Shown here one piece after another: positions 41,154 to 52,676 of a stretch of 64,000 nucleotides of DNA (position 1 is the first letter of the stretch; every line of letters starts with the position of its first letter). Source of the DNA: Aliiroseovarius crassostreae (lineage in GTDB: Bacteria > Pseudomonadota > Alphaproteobacteria > Rhodobacterales > Rhodobacteraceae); assembly GCF_001307765.1 (NCBI RefSeq), contig NZ_LKBA01000004.1:496001-560000 (forward strand), read 5' to 3'. The position numbers were made by a program, and so were the translations under genes. The notes under the pieces were generated by a model. It worked only from the letters and a program-made list of their open reading frames with translations. It made no database searches and was not told the origin of the DNA.

Positions 41154-41918
41154 TCAAAACGTGTCTTTTCGGTGCCGAATTTCGGCAAACACATCGACAT
41201 CAGCGGCACCTGTCATGCCAAGGGCGGCTTTCACCTCGGGCAGATGGGCACGCAGGAACGGGTTGGTGGCGAGTTCAAGCGACAGCGGGGCCGGAACGGT
41301 GGGCAGGCGCTGCGCGCGCGCCTTGTCGATATCCTGCCGGCGGGCGGCAAGGGCGGCGTTGTCTGGTTCGATGGTGACCGCGAAGGCGGCGTTGGAGGCC
41401 GTGTATTCATGGCCGGAACAGATATTGGTATCGGCGGGCAGTTTTGCAAGGGCAGACAGGCTGTGCCACATCTGCTCGGGACTGCCTTCGAACAGGCGAC
41501 CACAGCCCATCACCATCAGGCTGTCGCCGGTAAAGGCGGCGCGGGCAGCCGGGACGTGAAAGGCGATATGCCCAATTGTATGGCCGGGCACGTCAAGGAT
41601 GTCGACCGTATGGGACCCGAACAGGAACGTCTCTCCGGGCGAAACAGCCCTGGCCAGCGGGGGCAGGCGGTGGGCATCGGCAGCCGCCCCCAGAACCGGG
41701 GCGCCGGTGGCGGCCACAAGATCAGCCACGCCATCAATGTGATCCCAGTGGTGATGGGTCAACCAGATCTCGCTCAGGTGCCAGGCGCGCATTTTCAGTT
41801 CGCGCAGGATCGGGGCCGCCTCCGGCACATCAATCGCCGCGGTCGCCCCGGTTTCATCATCATGCAGAAGATAGGCGTAATTGTCGGTCAGGCAGGGCAG
41901 GGTCACAAGGGTTAGCAT
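41154..41918 (-). CDS. gloB: Hydroxyacylglutathione hydrolase (glyoxalase II)
   Basis: 254 residues from ATG 41918. The metal site THHHWDH (H55, H57, D59, H60) and the later H in DVPGHTIGH and D in AAFTGDSL are all present. The C-terminal glyoxalase-II domain carries SGHEYTASNAAFA. It hydrolyses S-lactoylglutathione to lactate. It is divergent from the DUF938 methyltransferase. A longer frame from 42353 is artefactual. Confidence 0.94.
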   Translation of the reverse strand: MLTLVTLPCLTDNYAYLLHDDETGATAAIDVPEAAPILRELKMRAWHLSEIWLTHHHWDHIDGVADLVAATGAPVLGAAADAHRLPPLARAVSPGETFLFGSHTVDILDVPGHTIGHIAFHVPAARAAFTGDSLMVMGCGRLFEGSPEQMWHSLSALAKLPADTNICSGHEYTASNAAFAVTIEPDNAALAARRQDIDKARAQRLPTVPAPLSLELATNPFLRAHLPEVKAALGMTGAADVDVFAEIRHRKDTF

Positions 41919-42022
41919 GGAGGGCCTTTCATCACGTGGACAACCAGTCTTGCGCAATTGCCGCCGGGACACAATACTGAGACACAGGACAATATGTGAC
42001 TGGATGCAGAACGGAGCGGCGC

Positions 42023-42688
42023 ATGGTCGGAGAGGTGCCCCATTCCACGGCCCATCCCGCTGGCCCGGAGGGGACAGCGGCGCGCGATGATGTACGCCTG
42101 TCAGCCCAGTCTGCCGCACGCAATATTCCCCCGATCCTTGACGCCATTGCCCCCTATCTGCCGGAACGTGGCTATGGGCTGGAACTGGCCTCCGGGACCG
42201 GCGAACATGCCATTGCCTATGCCGGGGCCTTTCCTGGCATCGTCTGGCAACCCACCGATATCGCGCCAGAGCGGCTTGACAGTATCGATGCCTGGCGGGC
42301 CCGGACGGGCCATCGCAATATGCGGATTGCGCAGTTCCTGGATGCCAGCGCACCGGGCTGGAAGGTGGAGGGGTTTGACGTGCTGATGACCGTAAACCTG
42401 TTGCATCTGATCAGCGACGAGGCCCTGCGCGAAGTGGTGGCCGGGGTGGCGCGCTCGTTGGAAAAAGGCGGGCGGTGGTGCCTTTATGGCCCGTTTCGGA
42501 TGGGCGGACAGTTCCGGTCCGACGGGGATCGCGCCTTTGACGCCCGCTTGCGTGGCAGCGATGCCGCGATTGGCTATAAGGCCATCGAAGATGTGACCCG
42601 GCTGGCTGAGGGGGGTGGCCTCACGCGGCTTGCCCTGATCGAGATGCCGGCCAACAACCTTCTTTGCGTGTTCGAGAAGACGGCGTGA
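42023..42688 (+). CDS. DUF938 class I methyltransferase
   Basis: 221 residues from ATG 42023 with GGAG about 8 nt upstream; a GTG at 41996 is also possible. The SAM motif is GLELASGTGEHAIAYA and post-I FPGIVWQPTDIAPERLDSID, matching DUF938. FDVLMTVNLLHLIS is motif II. The substrate is unknown. Confidence 0.85.
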   Translation: MVGEVPHSTAHPAGPEGTAARDDVRLSAQSAARNIPPILDAIAPYLPERGYGLELASGTGEHAIAYAGAFPGIVWQPTDIAPERLDSIDAWRARTGHRNMRIAQFLDASAPGWKVEGFDVLMTVNLLHLISDEALREVVAGVARSLEKGGRWCLYGPFRMGGQFRSDGDRAFDARLRGSDAAIGYKAIEDVTRLAEGGGLTRLALIEMPANNLLCVFEKTA

Positions 42689-42992
42689 ACTGCCCCCCTC
42701 GCCAGTCCTGAGGCTGGGTGGTTGGAAAAGGGGCGGTTGGAAAAGGGGCGCTGCCCCTCGGACTTCGTCCTCACCCCGGGATATTTCTGACCAGAAAATA
42801 AGCTGAGCCGGTCCTTGGGTTTCCAAGCCGGGGTTGGGCCGGGGCGCGGGAGGAAAGCTGCCGGGGCTTGAGTGCCGGGGGCGCGGCAGATCGGTTTTAC
42901 CGACACAGCTTTTGTTGAACGGATTGTGAGTGCTGGCATTTCTCGCCGGGTGCGCTATCGTGCGGGGAAGATCCGCCATTCAAAGGCCACCC
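42689..42992 (+). other. Intergenic region with tandem 15-mers and REP copy 3
   Basis: GGTTGGAAAAGGGGC occurs twice back to back (42720 to 42734 and 42735 to 42749), the second copy running into REP copy 3 at 42745. The rest up to 42992 shows no gene apart from the start of the next. Confidence 0.75.
42745..42799 (+). repeat. REP-like intergenic element, copy 3
   Basis: GGGGCGCTGCCCC, then TCGGACTTCGTCCTCACCCC, then GGGATATTTCTGACCAGAAAA. The middle arm keeps its pairing (GGAC and GTCC) with a changed loop. The two methyltransferase genes flank it in the same direction. Confidence 0.8.
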
Positions 42993-43757
42993 ATGCATCT
43001 TGATGTGCAAGACCTTCGCAATTTTTATTACCGCAGCACGCTGGGCCGTTCGGCGCAGAAGGCGGTGCGTGACAAGGTGGTGGCGCTGTGGCCACCCGAA
43101 CGCTGCAAGGGGCAGACCGTGGCGGGGTTCGGTTTTGCGGTGCCTTTGCTGCGCCCCTATCTGAAGACCGCGCGCCGGGTGATGGGGTTGATGCCTGCCC
43201 CGCAGGGGGTGATGCCCTGGCCTGCGGGGATGGCCAATGTGGCCGCGCTGGTTGAGGATACGATCTGGCCGCTCGAAAACGGGGTGGTGGATCGGCTGGT
43301 GCTGATGCACGGGCTGGAGACAAGCGAAAACCCGGCCTTCCTGCTGGACGAATGTTATCGGGTGCTTGGCCCCGGTGGGCGGGCGCTGTTTGTGGTGCCG
43401 AACCGGGCCGGGCTTTGGGCGCGCTCAGACAAGACACCGTTTGGTTATGGCCGGCCCTATTCGGCGGGGCAGCTGGAGGCGCAGCTCAAGACATATGGCT
43501 TTAACGTTGAGCGGCATCTGTCCGCACTTTATCAGCCCCCTTCGTCGCGCCGATTCTGGCTCAAGACCGGGAATTTCTGGGAACGCGCCGGGCAGCAGTT
43601 GCCAGTGGTGATGGCGGGGGGCGTGCTGATGGTGGAAGTGTCAAAACAGATCCCGGCCCCGCGCCGTCCGGGCCTGGCGCAGCGGGTGCGCAAGCCGCTG
43701 AAGGTGCTTGAGGGGATGGGGGTGCCGGAACCCACGGCGCCGAGGACCTCCGGGTGA
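42993..43757 (+). CDS. Class I SAM-dependent methyltransferase-like protein
   Basis: 254 residues from ATG 42993 ([20 protein letters not shown]). The middle part ([45 protein letters not shown]) is the methyltransferase motif II and III region (YRVLGPGGR). A clear glycine-rich SAM motif I is not seen; the N-terminal half is diverged. It may act on a quinone- or lipid-like substrate, but that is a guess from the family look. The gene ends with a basic Pro-rich tail. Confidence 0.75.
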   Translation: MHLDVQDLRNFYYRSTLGRSAQKAVRDKVVALWPPERCKGQTVAGFGFAVPLLRPYLKTARRVMGLMPAPQGVMPWPAGMANVAALVEDTIWPLENGVVDRLVLMHGLETSENPAFLLDECYRVLGPGGRALFVVPNRAGLWARSDKTPFGYGRPYSAGQLEAQLKTYGFNVERHLSALYQPPSSRRFWLKTGNFWERAGQQLPVVMAGGVLMVEVSKQIPAPRRPGLAQRVRKPLKVLEGMGVPEPTAPRTSG

Positions 43758-44247
43758 TTTCCGGATGATCTTTGGACAATACTCACTGCGCGGCACCTGT
43801 TGGATGGGGCGGGAGTTCAGGCCTCCGGTTGGTGGGGCAGCTCTGCGTGGGGGTCGCAAATCGTCCTGAAAATGGCGAGAATCACATGTTGAATGGCCGC
43901 TGAAATAGGGCATGGAGGGCGCGCACTGTGGCAATTGGGAAACGATTTAACCTGTGAAATGCTTTTCTGTATGCAACTGTATGCCAAAAACGACTCGTTA
44001 TGACTTTTTTCCGGTTTTTCCAGATTTCCCCATGCGCATAGGGGTCTGACTGCGACAGATTGCGTCTAAGGGCGTCAGAACGGTATTATGTTGGCGTTAA
44101 ACCCGTGCAAGCCTGTTGCGAGATTGGGAATTCCTTGCTACATCCCGACCCGATTTAGATGACACGCGAAAACCGCGGCATCTGTAGGCCGCCCCGATGT
44201 GCTGAACGGCACGTCACAATGGGGCTCAAGACATCGGAAGGGTGGAC
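43758..44247. other. Upstream region of the ATP synthase operon
   Basis: No convincing gene. A plausible promoter is TTGCGA (44116 to 44121) and TACATC (44139 to 44144) separated by 17 nt. TGTATGC occurs twice, 12 bp apart, near 43969. The first half (to about 44000) has no clear signal. Confidence 0.6.
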
Positions 44248-44808
44248 GTGTCCGAACCAGTCGCGATCTCTGCTGGAATTGCCCAGCGATATGCCACGGC
44301 CGTTTTCGAACTGGCTAAGGAAGGCAAAGACCTGAAAGCTGTGGAAGGGGATATCGACGCCCTGGACGCAGCTCTCGCCGATAGTGCCGATTTCCGCAAC
44401 CTGATCACTTCGCCGGTTGTAACCCGCGAAGAGCAGGGCGCCGCAATCGCCGCCATCGCCAAGAAAATGAAACTTTCGCCAATGGTGGCAAACACGTTGG
44501 GTCTGATGGCCCAGAAGCGTCGTTTGTTTGCATTGCCTCAACTGGTCGCCGCGCTGCGCGCGCTGATCGCCGAGGACAAGGGTGAGGTGACCGCAGAGGT
44601 GACTTCGGCCAAGGCTATGACCAAGGCGCAACAAGACAAGCTTGCCAAGGCGCTCACGGGCTCCATCGGCAAGGATGTGAAAGTGAATGTGGCCGTTGAT
44701 GAAAGCCTCATCGGCGGCCTCGTCGTGAAAGTGGGCTCGCGCATGATCGATACGTCGATCAAAGCCAAGCTCAATGCATTGCAGAATTCCATGAAAGAGG
44801 TCGGATAA
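44248..44808 (+). CDS. atpH: ATP synthase F1 delta subunit
   Basis: 186 residues from GTG 44248, chosen because GGAAGG lies 6 nt upstream (an in-frame GTG lies at 44242). Delta-subunit pattern: [18 protein letters not shown] near the start and [30 protein letters not shown] at the end. It joins F1 to the peripheral stalk. The F0 genes are not in this operon, as is common in Alphaproteobacteria. The stop overlaps the atpA ATG. Confidence 0.95.
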   Translation: MSEPVAISAGIAQRYATAVFELAKEGKDLKAVEGDIDALDAALADSADFRNLITSPVVTREEQGAAIAAIAKKMKLSPMVANTLGLMAQKRRLFALPQLVAALRALIAEDKGEVTAEVTSAKAMTKAQQDKLAKALTGSIGKDVKVNVAVDESLIGGLVVKVGSRMIDTSIKAKLNALQNSMKEVG

Positions 44809-46346
44809 TGGGTATCCAAGCAGCAGAAATCTCTGCGATCCTTAAGGACCAGATCAAGAACTTTGGCCTGGACGCCGAAGTCGCTGAAGTTGGTCGTGTG
44901 CTCTCCGTCGGTGACGGTATTGCCCGCGTGCACGGTCTGGACAACATCCAGGCCGGTGAAATGGTCGAATTCCCCGGTGGTATCCGCGGGATGGCCCTGA
45001 ACCTGGAAGCCGACAACGTTGGTGTTGTTATCTTCGGTTCGGACCGCGACATTAAAGAAGGCGACACCGTTAAGCGCACGAACGCCATTGTGGACGTGCC
45101 CACCGGTGACGAACTTCTGGGTCGCGTTGTGGACGGTCTGGGCAACCCGATCGACGGCAAAGGCCCGCTGAACGCGAAAAAGCGTGGCGTGGCGGATGTG
45201 AAAGCACCGGGCATCATCCCGCGCAAATCGGTTCACGAACCGATGGCAACCGGCCTGAAATCGGTTGACGCTATGATCCCGATCGGCCGTGGCCAGCGCG
45301 AGCTGATCATTGGTGACCGTCAGACCGGTAAAACCGCCGTTGCTCTGGACGCGATCCTGAACCAGAAATCCTACAACGACGCCGCGGGCGACGATGAGTC
45401 GAAAAAGCTGTACTGTGTGTATGTGGCTGTTGGCCAAAAGCGTTCGACCGTTGCCCAGCTGGTGAAGAAACTGGAAGAAACCGGCGCGATTGAATATTCG
45501 ATCGTTGTGGCTGCAACTGCATCCGACCCGGCCCCCATGCAGTTCCTGGCACCCTATGCCGCAACCGCCATGGCCGAGCACTTCCGTGACAATGGCCGCC
45601 ACGCGCTGATCATCTATGATGACCTGTCGAAACAGGCTGTGTCCTATCGTCAGATGTCGCTGCTTCTGCGCCGTCCGCCGGGACGTGAAGCCTATCCGGG
45701 TGACGTTTTCTATCTTCACTCGCGCCTGCTGGAACGTTCGGCCAAGCTGAACGAAGATTTCGGTGCCGGTTCGCTGACCGCTCTGCCGATCATCGAAACC
45801 CAGGGCGGCGACGTGTCCGCGTTTATTCCGACCAACGTGATCTCGATCACCGACGGCCAGATCTTCCTGGAAACCGAGCTGTTCTACCAAGGGATCCGTC
45901 CCGCTGTGAACACCGGTCTGTCGGTGTCGCGCGTTGGCTCCTCGGCCCAGACCAAAGCGATGTCTTCGGTTGCCGGCCCGGTGAAACTGTCGCTGGCTCA
46001 GTATCGCGAGATGGCAGCCTTTGCTCAGTTCGGCTCGGACCTCGATGCCGCAACCCAGCAGCTCCTGAACCGTGGTGCACGCCTGACCGAGCTGATGAAG
46101 CAGGCCCAGTACTCGCCGCTGACCAACGCAGAGATTGTCTGCGTGATCTTTGCCGGGACCAACGGTTACCTCGACAAGATCGACGTGTCGGAAGTGGGTC
46201 GTTTCGAAGCTGGTCTTCTGAACCACCTGCGTTCGAACCACGCAGACCTGCTGGCAGATATCACCAACAATGACCGCAAGGTTAAAGGTGAGCTGGAAGA
46301 CAAAGTCAAAGCTGCGCTGGACGCGTTCGCCGCTGACTTCGCTTAA
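44808..46346 (+). CDS. atpA: ATP synthase F1 alpha subunit
   Basis: 512 residues with Walker [13 protein letters not shown] at about 170 to 181 and Walker [12 protein letters not shown]. The family signature [14 protein letters not shown] is at about 364. Alpha subunits bind non-catalytic nucleotide. The ATG is coupled to atpH. Ends 14 nt before atpG. Confidence 0.98.
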   Translation: MGIQAAEISAILKDQIKNFGLDAEVAEVGRVLSVGDGIARVHGLDNIQAGEMVEFPGGIRGMALNLEADNVGVVIFGSDRDIKEGDTVKRTNAIVDVPTGDELLGRVVDGLGNPIDGKGPLNAKKRGVADVKAPGIIPRKSVHEPMATGLKSVDAMIPIGRGQRELIIGDRQTGKTAVALDAILNQKSYNDAAGDDESKKLYCVYVAVGQKRSTVAQLVKKLEETGAIEYSIVVAATASDPAPMQFLAPYAATAMAEHFRDNGRHALIIYDDLSKQAVSYRQMSLLLRRPPGREAYPGDVFYLHSRLLERSAKLNEDFGAGSLTALPIIETQGGDVSAFIPTNVISITDGQIFLETELFYQGIRPAVNTGLSVSRVGSSAQTKAMSSVAGPVKLSLAQYREMAAFAQFGSDLDAATQQLLNRGARLTELMKQAQYSPLTNAEIVCVIFAGTNGYLDKIDVSEVGRFEAGLLNHLRSNHADLLADITNNDRKVKGELEDKVKAALDAFAADFA

Positions 46347-46360
46347 GGGGGGCTCAAACG

Positions 46361-47236
46361 ATGCCCAACCTTAAGGACCTCAAAAACCGGATCGAAAGCG
46401 TGAAATCCACGCGGAAGATCACGAAGGCCATGCAGATGGTGGCCGCCGCAAAACTGCGGCGGGCACAGGAAGCTGCCGAAGCAGGTCGTCCCTATGCAGA
46501 ACGGTTCAACGCCGTTCTGGGTAGCCTGGCGGCCGCCTCGGCCGGGGGCAATGCCCCTGCGCTTCTGGCAGGCTCGGGTTCCGATCAAGTCCACATGCTT
46601 GTGGTCATGACCGCCGAACGCGGCCTCTGCGGTGGCTTCAACTCGTCGATCGTAAAGATGGCGCGTGCAAAGGCAGCTGAGCTGACGGCCAACGGCAAGA
46701 CGGTGAAAATCCTGACGGTCGGCAAAAAAGGCCGCGAGCAGATGAAGCGTGATTTCGAAGACCAGATGGTAGACCATGTGGATCTCTCGGCTGTGCGCAA
46801 CGTCGGCTATGCCAACGCACAATCCATCGCCCATGACCTCATCCATCGTTTCAACGAAGGTGAGTTCGACGTGGCGACGATCTTCTACAACAAGTTCGAA
46901 AGCGTGATCAGCCAGATCCCGACCGCAACGCAGGTCATCCCGGCCAGCTTCGACGCGCCTGAAGAAGGTGCGGCTGCATCGGTGGTCTATGATTACGAAC
47001 CGTCGGAAGAAGGTATCCTGAAAACGCTGCTGCCCTCGGGCGTGGCCACTCAGATCTTCTCGGCGCTTCTGGAAAACGCCGCCTCGGAACAGGGTGCACG
47101 GATGTCCGCCATGGATAACGCAACCCGCAACGCTGGTGACATGATCGACCGTCTGACCATCGAGTTCAACCGCTCGCGTCAGGCTGTGATCACCAACGAA
47201 CTTATCGAAATCATTTCGGGCGCCGAGGCGCTCTAA
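46361..47236 (+). CDS. atpG: ATP synthase F1 gamma subunit
   Basis: 291 residues. The ends are the long coiled-coil rotor: N-terminal [37 protein letters not shown] and C-terminal [44 protein letters not shown]. The central part is the globular alpha/beta domain with [11 protein letters not shown]. It is the rotating central stalk. Confidence 0.97.
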   Translation: MPNLKDLKNRIESVKSTRKITKAMQMVAAAKLRRAQEAAEAGRPYAERFNAVLGSLAAASAGGNAPALLAGSGSDQVHMLVVMTAERGLCGGFNSSIVKMARAKAAELTANGKTVKILTVGKKGREQMKRDFEDQMVDHVDLSAVRNVGYANAQSIAHDLIHRFNEGEFDVATIFYNKFESVISQIPTATQVIPASFDAPEEGAAASVVYDYEPSEEGILKTLLPSGVATQIFSALLENAASEQGARMSAMDNATRNAGDMIDRLTIEFNRSRQAVITNELIEIISGAEAL

Positions 47237-48679
<1,443 letters not shown>

Positions 48680-48737
48680 TCGGATGCGCGACGGGGTGGG
48701 GCAACCCACCCCTGACCATCCTGAAAGGAGACCCTAA

Positions 48738-49145
48738 ATGGCAGATACGATGCAATTTGATCTGGTGTCGCCCGAGCGCAGCCTGGCCTCGCTCAAGGCA
48801 ACCGCCGTTCAGCTGCCCGGGGCAGATGGCGACATGACAGCCATGCCGATGCACGCGCCGACCATCACCACGCTGCGTCCCGGCATCGTCAAGGTGGAAA
48901 GCCCCGAGGGCAACGCCGAATATGCCGTGACCGGCGGCTTTGCGGAAATCACCGCAGAAGGCACCTCGGTTCTGGCTGAACGCGCCGTGCCGGTGGCTGA
49001 AATGACCCAAGAGGTTGTGGACAGCTTTGTGCAGGACGCCGCCAACGCGACGGAAAACGCCACCGCCGAGAACCTCGACGAACTGGCCAAACGCACCGTC
49101 GACATCGCCGCCATGGCCAGCGAACTGGGCCTTTCCGCCCGCTAA
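48738..49145 (+). CDS. atpC: ATP synthase F1 epsilon subunit
   Basis: 135 residues with the N-terminal beta barrel ([37 protein letters not shown]) and helical C-terminus. AAAGGAGA lies upstream. It is the last gene of the operon; a hairpin terminator follows 39 nt after the stop. Confidence 0.95.
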   Translation: MADTMQFDLVSPERSLASLKATAVQLPGADGDMTAMPMHAPTITTLRPGIVKVESPEGNAEYAVTGGFAEITAEGTSVLAERAVPVAEMTQEVVDSFVQDAANATENATAENLDELAKRTVDIAAMASELGLSAR

Positions 49146-49184
49146 CGCGCAGCCAAACGGCCCCCGGAGAAACCGGATAAAGAT

Positions 49185-49217
49185 AAAAAAAACCCCGCTC
49201 AACCGGCGGGGTTTTTT
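49185..49217 (+). terminator. Rho-independent terminator of the atp operon
   Basis: AACCCCGC and GCGGGGTT form an 8-bp stem with a short loop, preceded by a run of A and followed by a run of T, so it can work in both directions. Confidence 0.92.
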
Positions 49218-49236
49218 GTTGGCTCTCAGGCGGCTG

Positions 49237-49428
49237 TCAGCTTTCGCAGGTCATATCCTTGCCGCAGCACATCGGGGATTTGATCTTCCCCTCACATTTT
49301 GGGCAGCGCGAAATCTGCACCCCGCTCCCGTCATCCAATTTGAGCGTGTCATCGACAAGCGGTTCGTTGCAATCGGCGCAACTCGCATTGACGCCCATTC
49401 CGCAAACCGTGCAGCGATATGTAGCCAT
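49237..49428 (-). CDS. Small zinc-ribbon protein
   Basis: 63 residues from ATG 49428. Four CxxC-like knuckles are visible: CTVCGMG, CADC, CPKC and CCGKDM, enough for two metal sites as in rubredoxin-type or zinc-ribbon proteins. There is no membrane segment. The role is unknown; it stands alone after the atp operon and faces it convergently. Confidence 0.75.
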   Translation of the reverse strand: MATYRCTVCGMGVNASCADCNEPLVDDTLKLDDGSGVQISRCPKCEGKIKSPMCCGKDMTCES

Positions 49429-49758
49429 GATCTTTCTCCTGTTTTTCCCCTTCATATGGCTTAAAATGGGGGGGTAGTCAAATGTGATCTTTGATTGATC
49501 CCCGGCCAAGGAGTGCGAGGGTCACCTGCGTCTCTACGGTGCCCATGTTCAGCGCAGACCTGGGCAAAAAACTTGCAACTTTCCCTTTTCCGTACCCTAA
49601 AGCGTTTCGAGATTAACTTGAGACACAAGTTGATTTCGAAACGCTTTAAAACTTTAAAGTCCTGCCGGTTCACCCTTTAAAACTTTAAAGATTGCAACCC
49701 ATGGCCCTTCCGGTCAGAACGTGTCCCATTGGTCAAACCCCCATCGGATTTTTGCCGT
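49429..49758. other. Intergenic region with a long hairpin and repeated 16-mers
   Basis: It contains a 22-bp stem hairpin at 49599 to 49647 and two perfect CTTTAAAACTTTAAAG copies, 49644 to 49659 and 49675 to 49690 (starts 31 bp apart). The rest shows no gene. The MFS gene begins 68 nt after the second 16-mer. Confidence 0.8.
49599..49690 (+). repeat. Hairpin plus direct-repeat element upstream of the MFS gene
   Basis: AAAGCGTTTCGA-GATTAACTTG (49599 to 49620) pairs with CAAGTTGAT-TTCGAAACGCTTT (49626 to 49647) at 20 of 22 positions around a 5-nt loop. CTTTAAAACTTTAAAG follows twice; CTTTAAAG is itself a palindrome. The long stem with two mismatches suggests selection for a structured or palindromic site, not a simple terminator, since the run after the stem is not T-rich. 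Confidence 0.75.
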
Positions 49759-50961
49759 ATGAAAGATCGTGCTGCCCTCTGGTTCATCCTTGCCACCCTG
49801 TTCCTTGATGCGATCGGGGTGGGGATCGTGTTTCCGATCATGCCGGATTGGATGGAAAAAGTGGGCGCGGGCAGCACCGCGAACGGGGCGTTCTGGGGCG
49901 GCATTCTGATGGCGTCCTATGCCGGGATGCAGTTCCTGTTTGCGCCGATTATCGGAGGGTTGTCAGACAGTTACGGGCGGCGTCCGGTGCTTCTGCTGGC
50001 CCTTGTGGCCCTGTGTGTGGACTATGTCATCATGGCGTTGTCGACCACGTTCATCTGGCTCTTGATTGGTCGCGTGCTGGCGGGCATCGCTGGGGCGACC
50101 TATATCACTGCCACGGCCTATCTTTCGGACATTTCGAAACCCGAGGAGCGCGCGGCGAATTTTGGCCTGATCGGTGCGGCGTTCGGCATCGGTTTTGTCA
50201 TAGGGCCCGCCATCGGTGGGGTGGTGGCCGGCTGGCATATCACCGCCCCGTTCTGGTTGTCTGCCGCCATGGCTGGCATCAATGTCCTGTTCGGGATTTT
50301 CGTTTTGCCAGAAAGCCTTAGCAAGGAGAAACGACGCAGCTTTGTGCGCCGGGACCTCAATCCGTTCAGCTCTATTCTGGATGCGTTCCGCCTGCCGGGG
50401 CTGGGGCTTCCGTTGATCCTTCTGTTCCTGTTCGAGTTTGCCAATATGGTCTATCCGACCCTCTGGGCGTTCTGGACCCGCGAGGTGTTTGGGTGGGGCA
50501 CGGCGCTGATCGGCCTGACACTGGCGGCCTATGGGATCGGGATCACCTTTACCCAGGGCGTGGTGATACGATTTCTGATTCCACGCATTGGCGAGTTTAA
50601 AACACTCATCTTTTCAGTTGGTTGTGCGGTGGCCGCCTTTGTTGTCTTTGGCCTCACAGCAAGTGTGGTGGTGATGTTTTCCTTTCTTCTGGTCGCGGCC
50701 CTTTCCGATATGGTGCCACCGACCATGACGGCGTTGATGGCCAATCGTGTGGCCGAGGACCGGCAGGGATTGTTGCAAGGGGTCATCGCCTCTCTGGGCT
50801 CGATTTCCGCCGTGATTGCCCCTATGGTCATGACCGGCATGTTCCAGTTTTTCGCCACCGAAGAGGCGGTTCTTTATCTGCCCGGTGCGCCCTTTCTGTT
50901 CTCGGGCCTGATTGTGATCGTAATCTTCCCCCTCTTCTTCAGATTGCGTAGAGTGCCTTGA
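49759..50961 (+). CDS. MFS drug-type efflux transporter (TetA-like)
   Basis: 400 residues from ATG 49759 (MKDRAALWFILATLFLDAIGVGIVFPIMPDWM). Twelve hydrophobic helices are seen, with the MFS motif LSDSYGRRPVLLLALVAL in the loop after helix 2 and the start DAIGVGIVFPIMP as in the TetA (class A to C) family. It probably exports a drug by proton antiport. No TetR-like regulator is next to it; the hairpin and repeats upstream may be its control region. Confidence 0.85.
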   Translation: MKDRAALWFILATLFLDAIGVGIVFPIMPDWMEKVGAGSTANGAFWGGILMASYAGMQFLFAPIIGGLSDSYGRRPVLLLALVALCVDYVIMALSTTFIWLLIGRVLAGIAGATYITATAYLSDISKPEERAANFGLIGAAFGIGFVIGPAIGGVVAGWHITAPFWLSAAMAGINVLFGIFVLPESLSKEKRRSFVRRDLNPFSSILDAFRLPGLGLPLILLFLFEFANMVYPTLWAFWTREVFGWGTALIGLTLAAYGIGITFTQGVVIRFLIPRIGEFKTLIFSVGCAVAAFVVFGLTASVVVMFSFLLVAALSDMVPPTMTALMANRVAEDRQGLLQGVIASLGSISAVIAPMVMTGMFQFFATEEAVLYLPGAPFLFSGLIVIVIFPLFFRLRRVP

Positions 50962-51016
50962 AAAAGCCTGAATTCTTTGGCTTATTGGCATGAAATGGGA
51001 ATTTTCAGGTTCAACC

Positions 51017-51367
51017 ATGAGGACATTTGATCGCAACTTATTGGGCGTCGAACAGGGCAGTCGCGTTCTGTTTTCCGATTTTGAACATGACGGCGATATG
51101 TGGACCGGAGAGGGACCGCGAGAGTTCCGCGCGTCGGTCAGCTTCAATGGGCGTTTTGCCGAAGTGCCGATCATGCAGGTGAGCATGTCCATGTGGGACA
51201 TGTCCTGCAACACCAATCTCCGGGCGGATATCTGTGCTGAAAACGTCACCCATGAAGGGTTTGAGATCGTGTTCCGGACCTGGGGTGACACGAAGGTCGC
51301 CCGCATCCGCGCCGACTGGCTGGCGATGGGGCCGATGCCGGATCCGGATAATTGGGATGTAGAGTAA
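51017..51367 (+). CDS. H-type lectin domain protein (small)
   Basis: 116 residues from ATG 51017 (MRTFDRNLLGVEQGSRVLFSD); an in-frame ATG lies at 50990. The H-type lectin fold is suggested by the FDRNLLGVEQGSRVLFSDFEHDGDMW opening and the later beta strands (FRASVSFNGRF, VPIMQVSMSMWDMS, FEIVFRTWGDTKVARIRADWLAMG). Such domains bind sugars. It has no signal peptide and no partner gene nearby. Confidence 0.75.
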   Translation: MRTFDRNLLGVEQGSRVLFSDFEHDGDMWTGEGPREFRASVSFNGRFAEVPIMQVSMSMWDMSCNTNLRADICAENVTHEGFEIVFRTWGDTKVARIRADWLAMGPMPDPDNWDVE

Positions 51368-51500
51368 CCTCTACCGCTTAAGGCATTTCGGGACCAACCG
51401 CAGACATAGGGTACTCCCGACAGGCGCGTATCATTGATATCTCGTGCCGCCTTTCGATTTTCCCTTTGTGGGAGAATGAAACGCTTTGGCGTGGAATGAA

Positions 51501-51522
51501 AAAGGGCCCCGGCGGGCCCTTT
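51501..51522. terminator. Rho-independent terminator between the lectin and prs genes
   Basis: AAAGGGCCC and GGGCCCTTT, loop CGGC, with T-rich flanks; bidirectional for the convergent lectin and prs genes. GAAACGCTTT lies just before it at 51478. Confidence 0.85.
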
Positions 51523-51558
51523 TGTTTGAACAATCTTTTTCCAACACTTTGAAAACGC

Positions 51559-52572
51559 TTAAGTATACATGCCTTCGTAAAGCGGTTCCAGCGTGTCATG
51601 GTCAAAGAGTGACGAAACCGACATGCCGCCCCAGATGTTCTGGATGGCTTGCGCAAAGATCGGTGCGGTGGGCACGATGCGGATATTCGGTGCGTTCTGC
51701 ACGGCCTCGGTGGGTTGGATCGAATCCGTGATCACCAGTGATTTCATCACCGATTTGGTCACGCGTTCCACGGCCGGCCCAGACATGACGCCATGGGTGA
51801 TATAGGCATGCACTTCGCTGGCGCCCTGTTCGATCAGAACCTCGGCCGCCTTGCACAGGGTGCCTGCGGTGTCACAGATGTCGTCGACAATGATGCAGCG
51901 TTTGCCGGTCACATCCCCGATCACGGTCATTTCAGCCACTTCCCCGGCCTTTTCGCGGCGCTTGTCCACGATGGCAAGCGGGGCGTTGATGCGTTTTGCC
52001 AATTCGCGGGCGCGGGCCACACCGCCCACGTCGGGTGAGATGACCATCACCTCGTCGAGGCAATCCTTGAAATGGTGTTTCACGTCGAGGGCAAAGACCG
52101 GGCTGGCGTAAAGGTTGTCCACCGGAATATCAAAGAAACCCTGGATCTGGGTGGCGTGCAGGTCCATGGTCAGCACCCGCTCGATGCCCGACTGGGCGAT
52201 CAGGTTTGCCACCAGCTTGGCCGAAATCGGTGTGCGGGCCTTGGTGCGGCGGTCCTGACGGGCATAGCCGAAATAGGGGATCACGGCGGTGATGCGGGCG
52301 GCGGAGGAGCGGCGCAGCGTGTCCGAGATGATCAAGAGTTCCATCAGGTTGTCATTGGCCGGGTTCGAGGTCGGCTGGATGATGAACATATCCTCGCCGC
52401 GAACGTTTTCGTAGATCTCGACAAAGACCTCCTGATCGTTGAAACGTTCGACGCGGGCATCCACCAGCCCCACACGTTCGCCGCGATGAAGCGACATGCG
52501 TTTGGCAACAGCCTTGGCCAGCGGTTGGTTGGCATTGCCAGAGATGAGTTTCGGTTCGGTGATCGACGGCAT
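51559..52572 (-). CDS. prs: Ribose-phosphate pyrophosphokinase
   Basis: 337 residues from ATG 52572. Prs motifs include the active-site region [17 protein letters not shown], metal/PP loop [20 protein letters not shown] and PRPP site [13 protein letters not shown]. It makes PRPP from ribose-5-phosphate and ATP. It is convergent with the lectin gene across a terminator. Confidence 0.96.
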   Translation of the reverse strand: MPSITEPKLISGNANQPLAKAVAKRMSLHRGERVGLVDARVERFNDQEVFVEIYENVRGEDMFIIQPTSNPANDNLMELLIISDTLRRSSAARITAVIPYFGYARQDRRTKARTPISAKLVANLIAQSGIERVLTMDLHATQIQGFFDIPVDNLYASPVFALDVKHHFKDCLDEVMVISPDVGGVARARELAKRINAPLAIVDKRREKAGEVAEMTVIGDVTGKRCIIVDDICDTAGTLCKAAEVLIEQGASEVHAYITHGVMSGPAVERVTKSVMKSLVITDSIQPTEAVQNAPNIRIVPTAPIFAQAIQNIWGGMSVSSLFDHDTLEPLYEGMYT

Positions 52573-52676
52573 GGTAGCTTCCCCAGGTGGCCCGTATGAC
52601 AGAATCGTGACGATGACCTCCCTTACCACCCGCACAGATTCCTTTAAACAGGTTGCAGGAAAGAGGAGGGATTATT

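Noticed and set aside
41154..42353. Longer gloB frame of 399 codons
   Set aside because: The extra 145 codons overlap the divergent methyltransferase and have no family match.
44538..46241. 567-codon minus-strand frame across atpH and atpA
   Set aside because: Antisense shadow of atpH and atpA, caused by codon bias.
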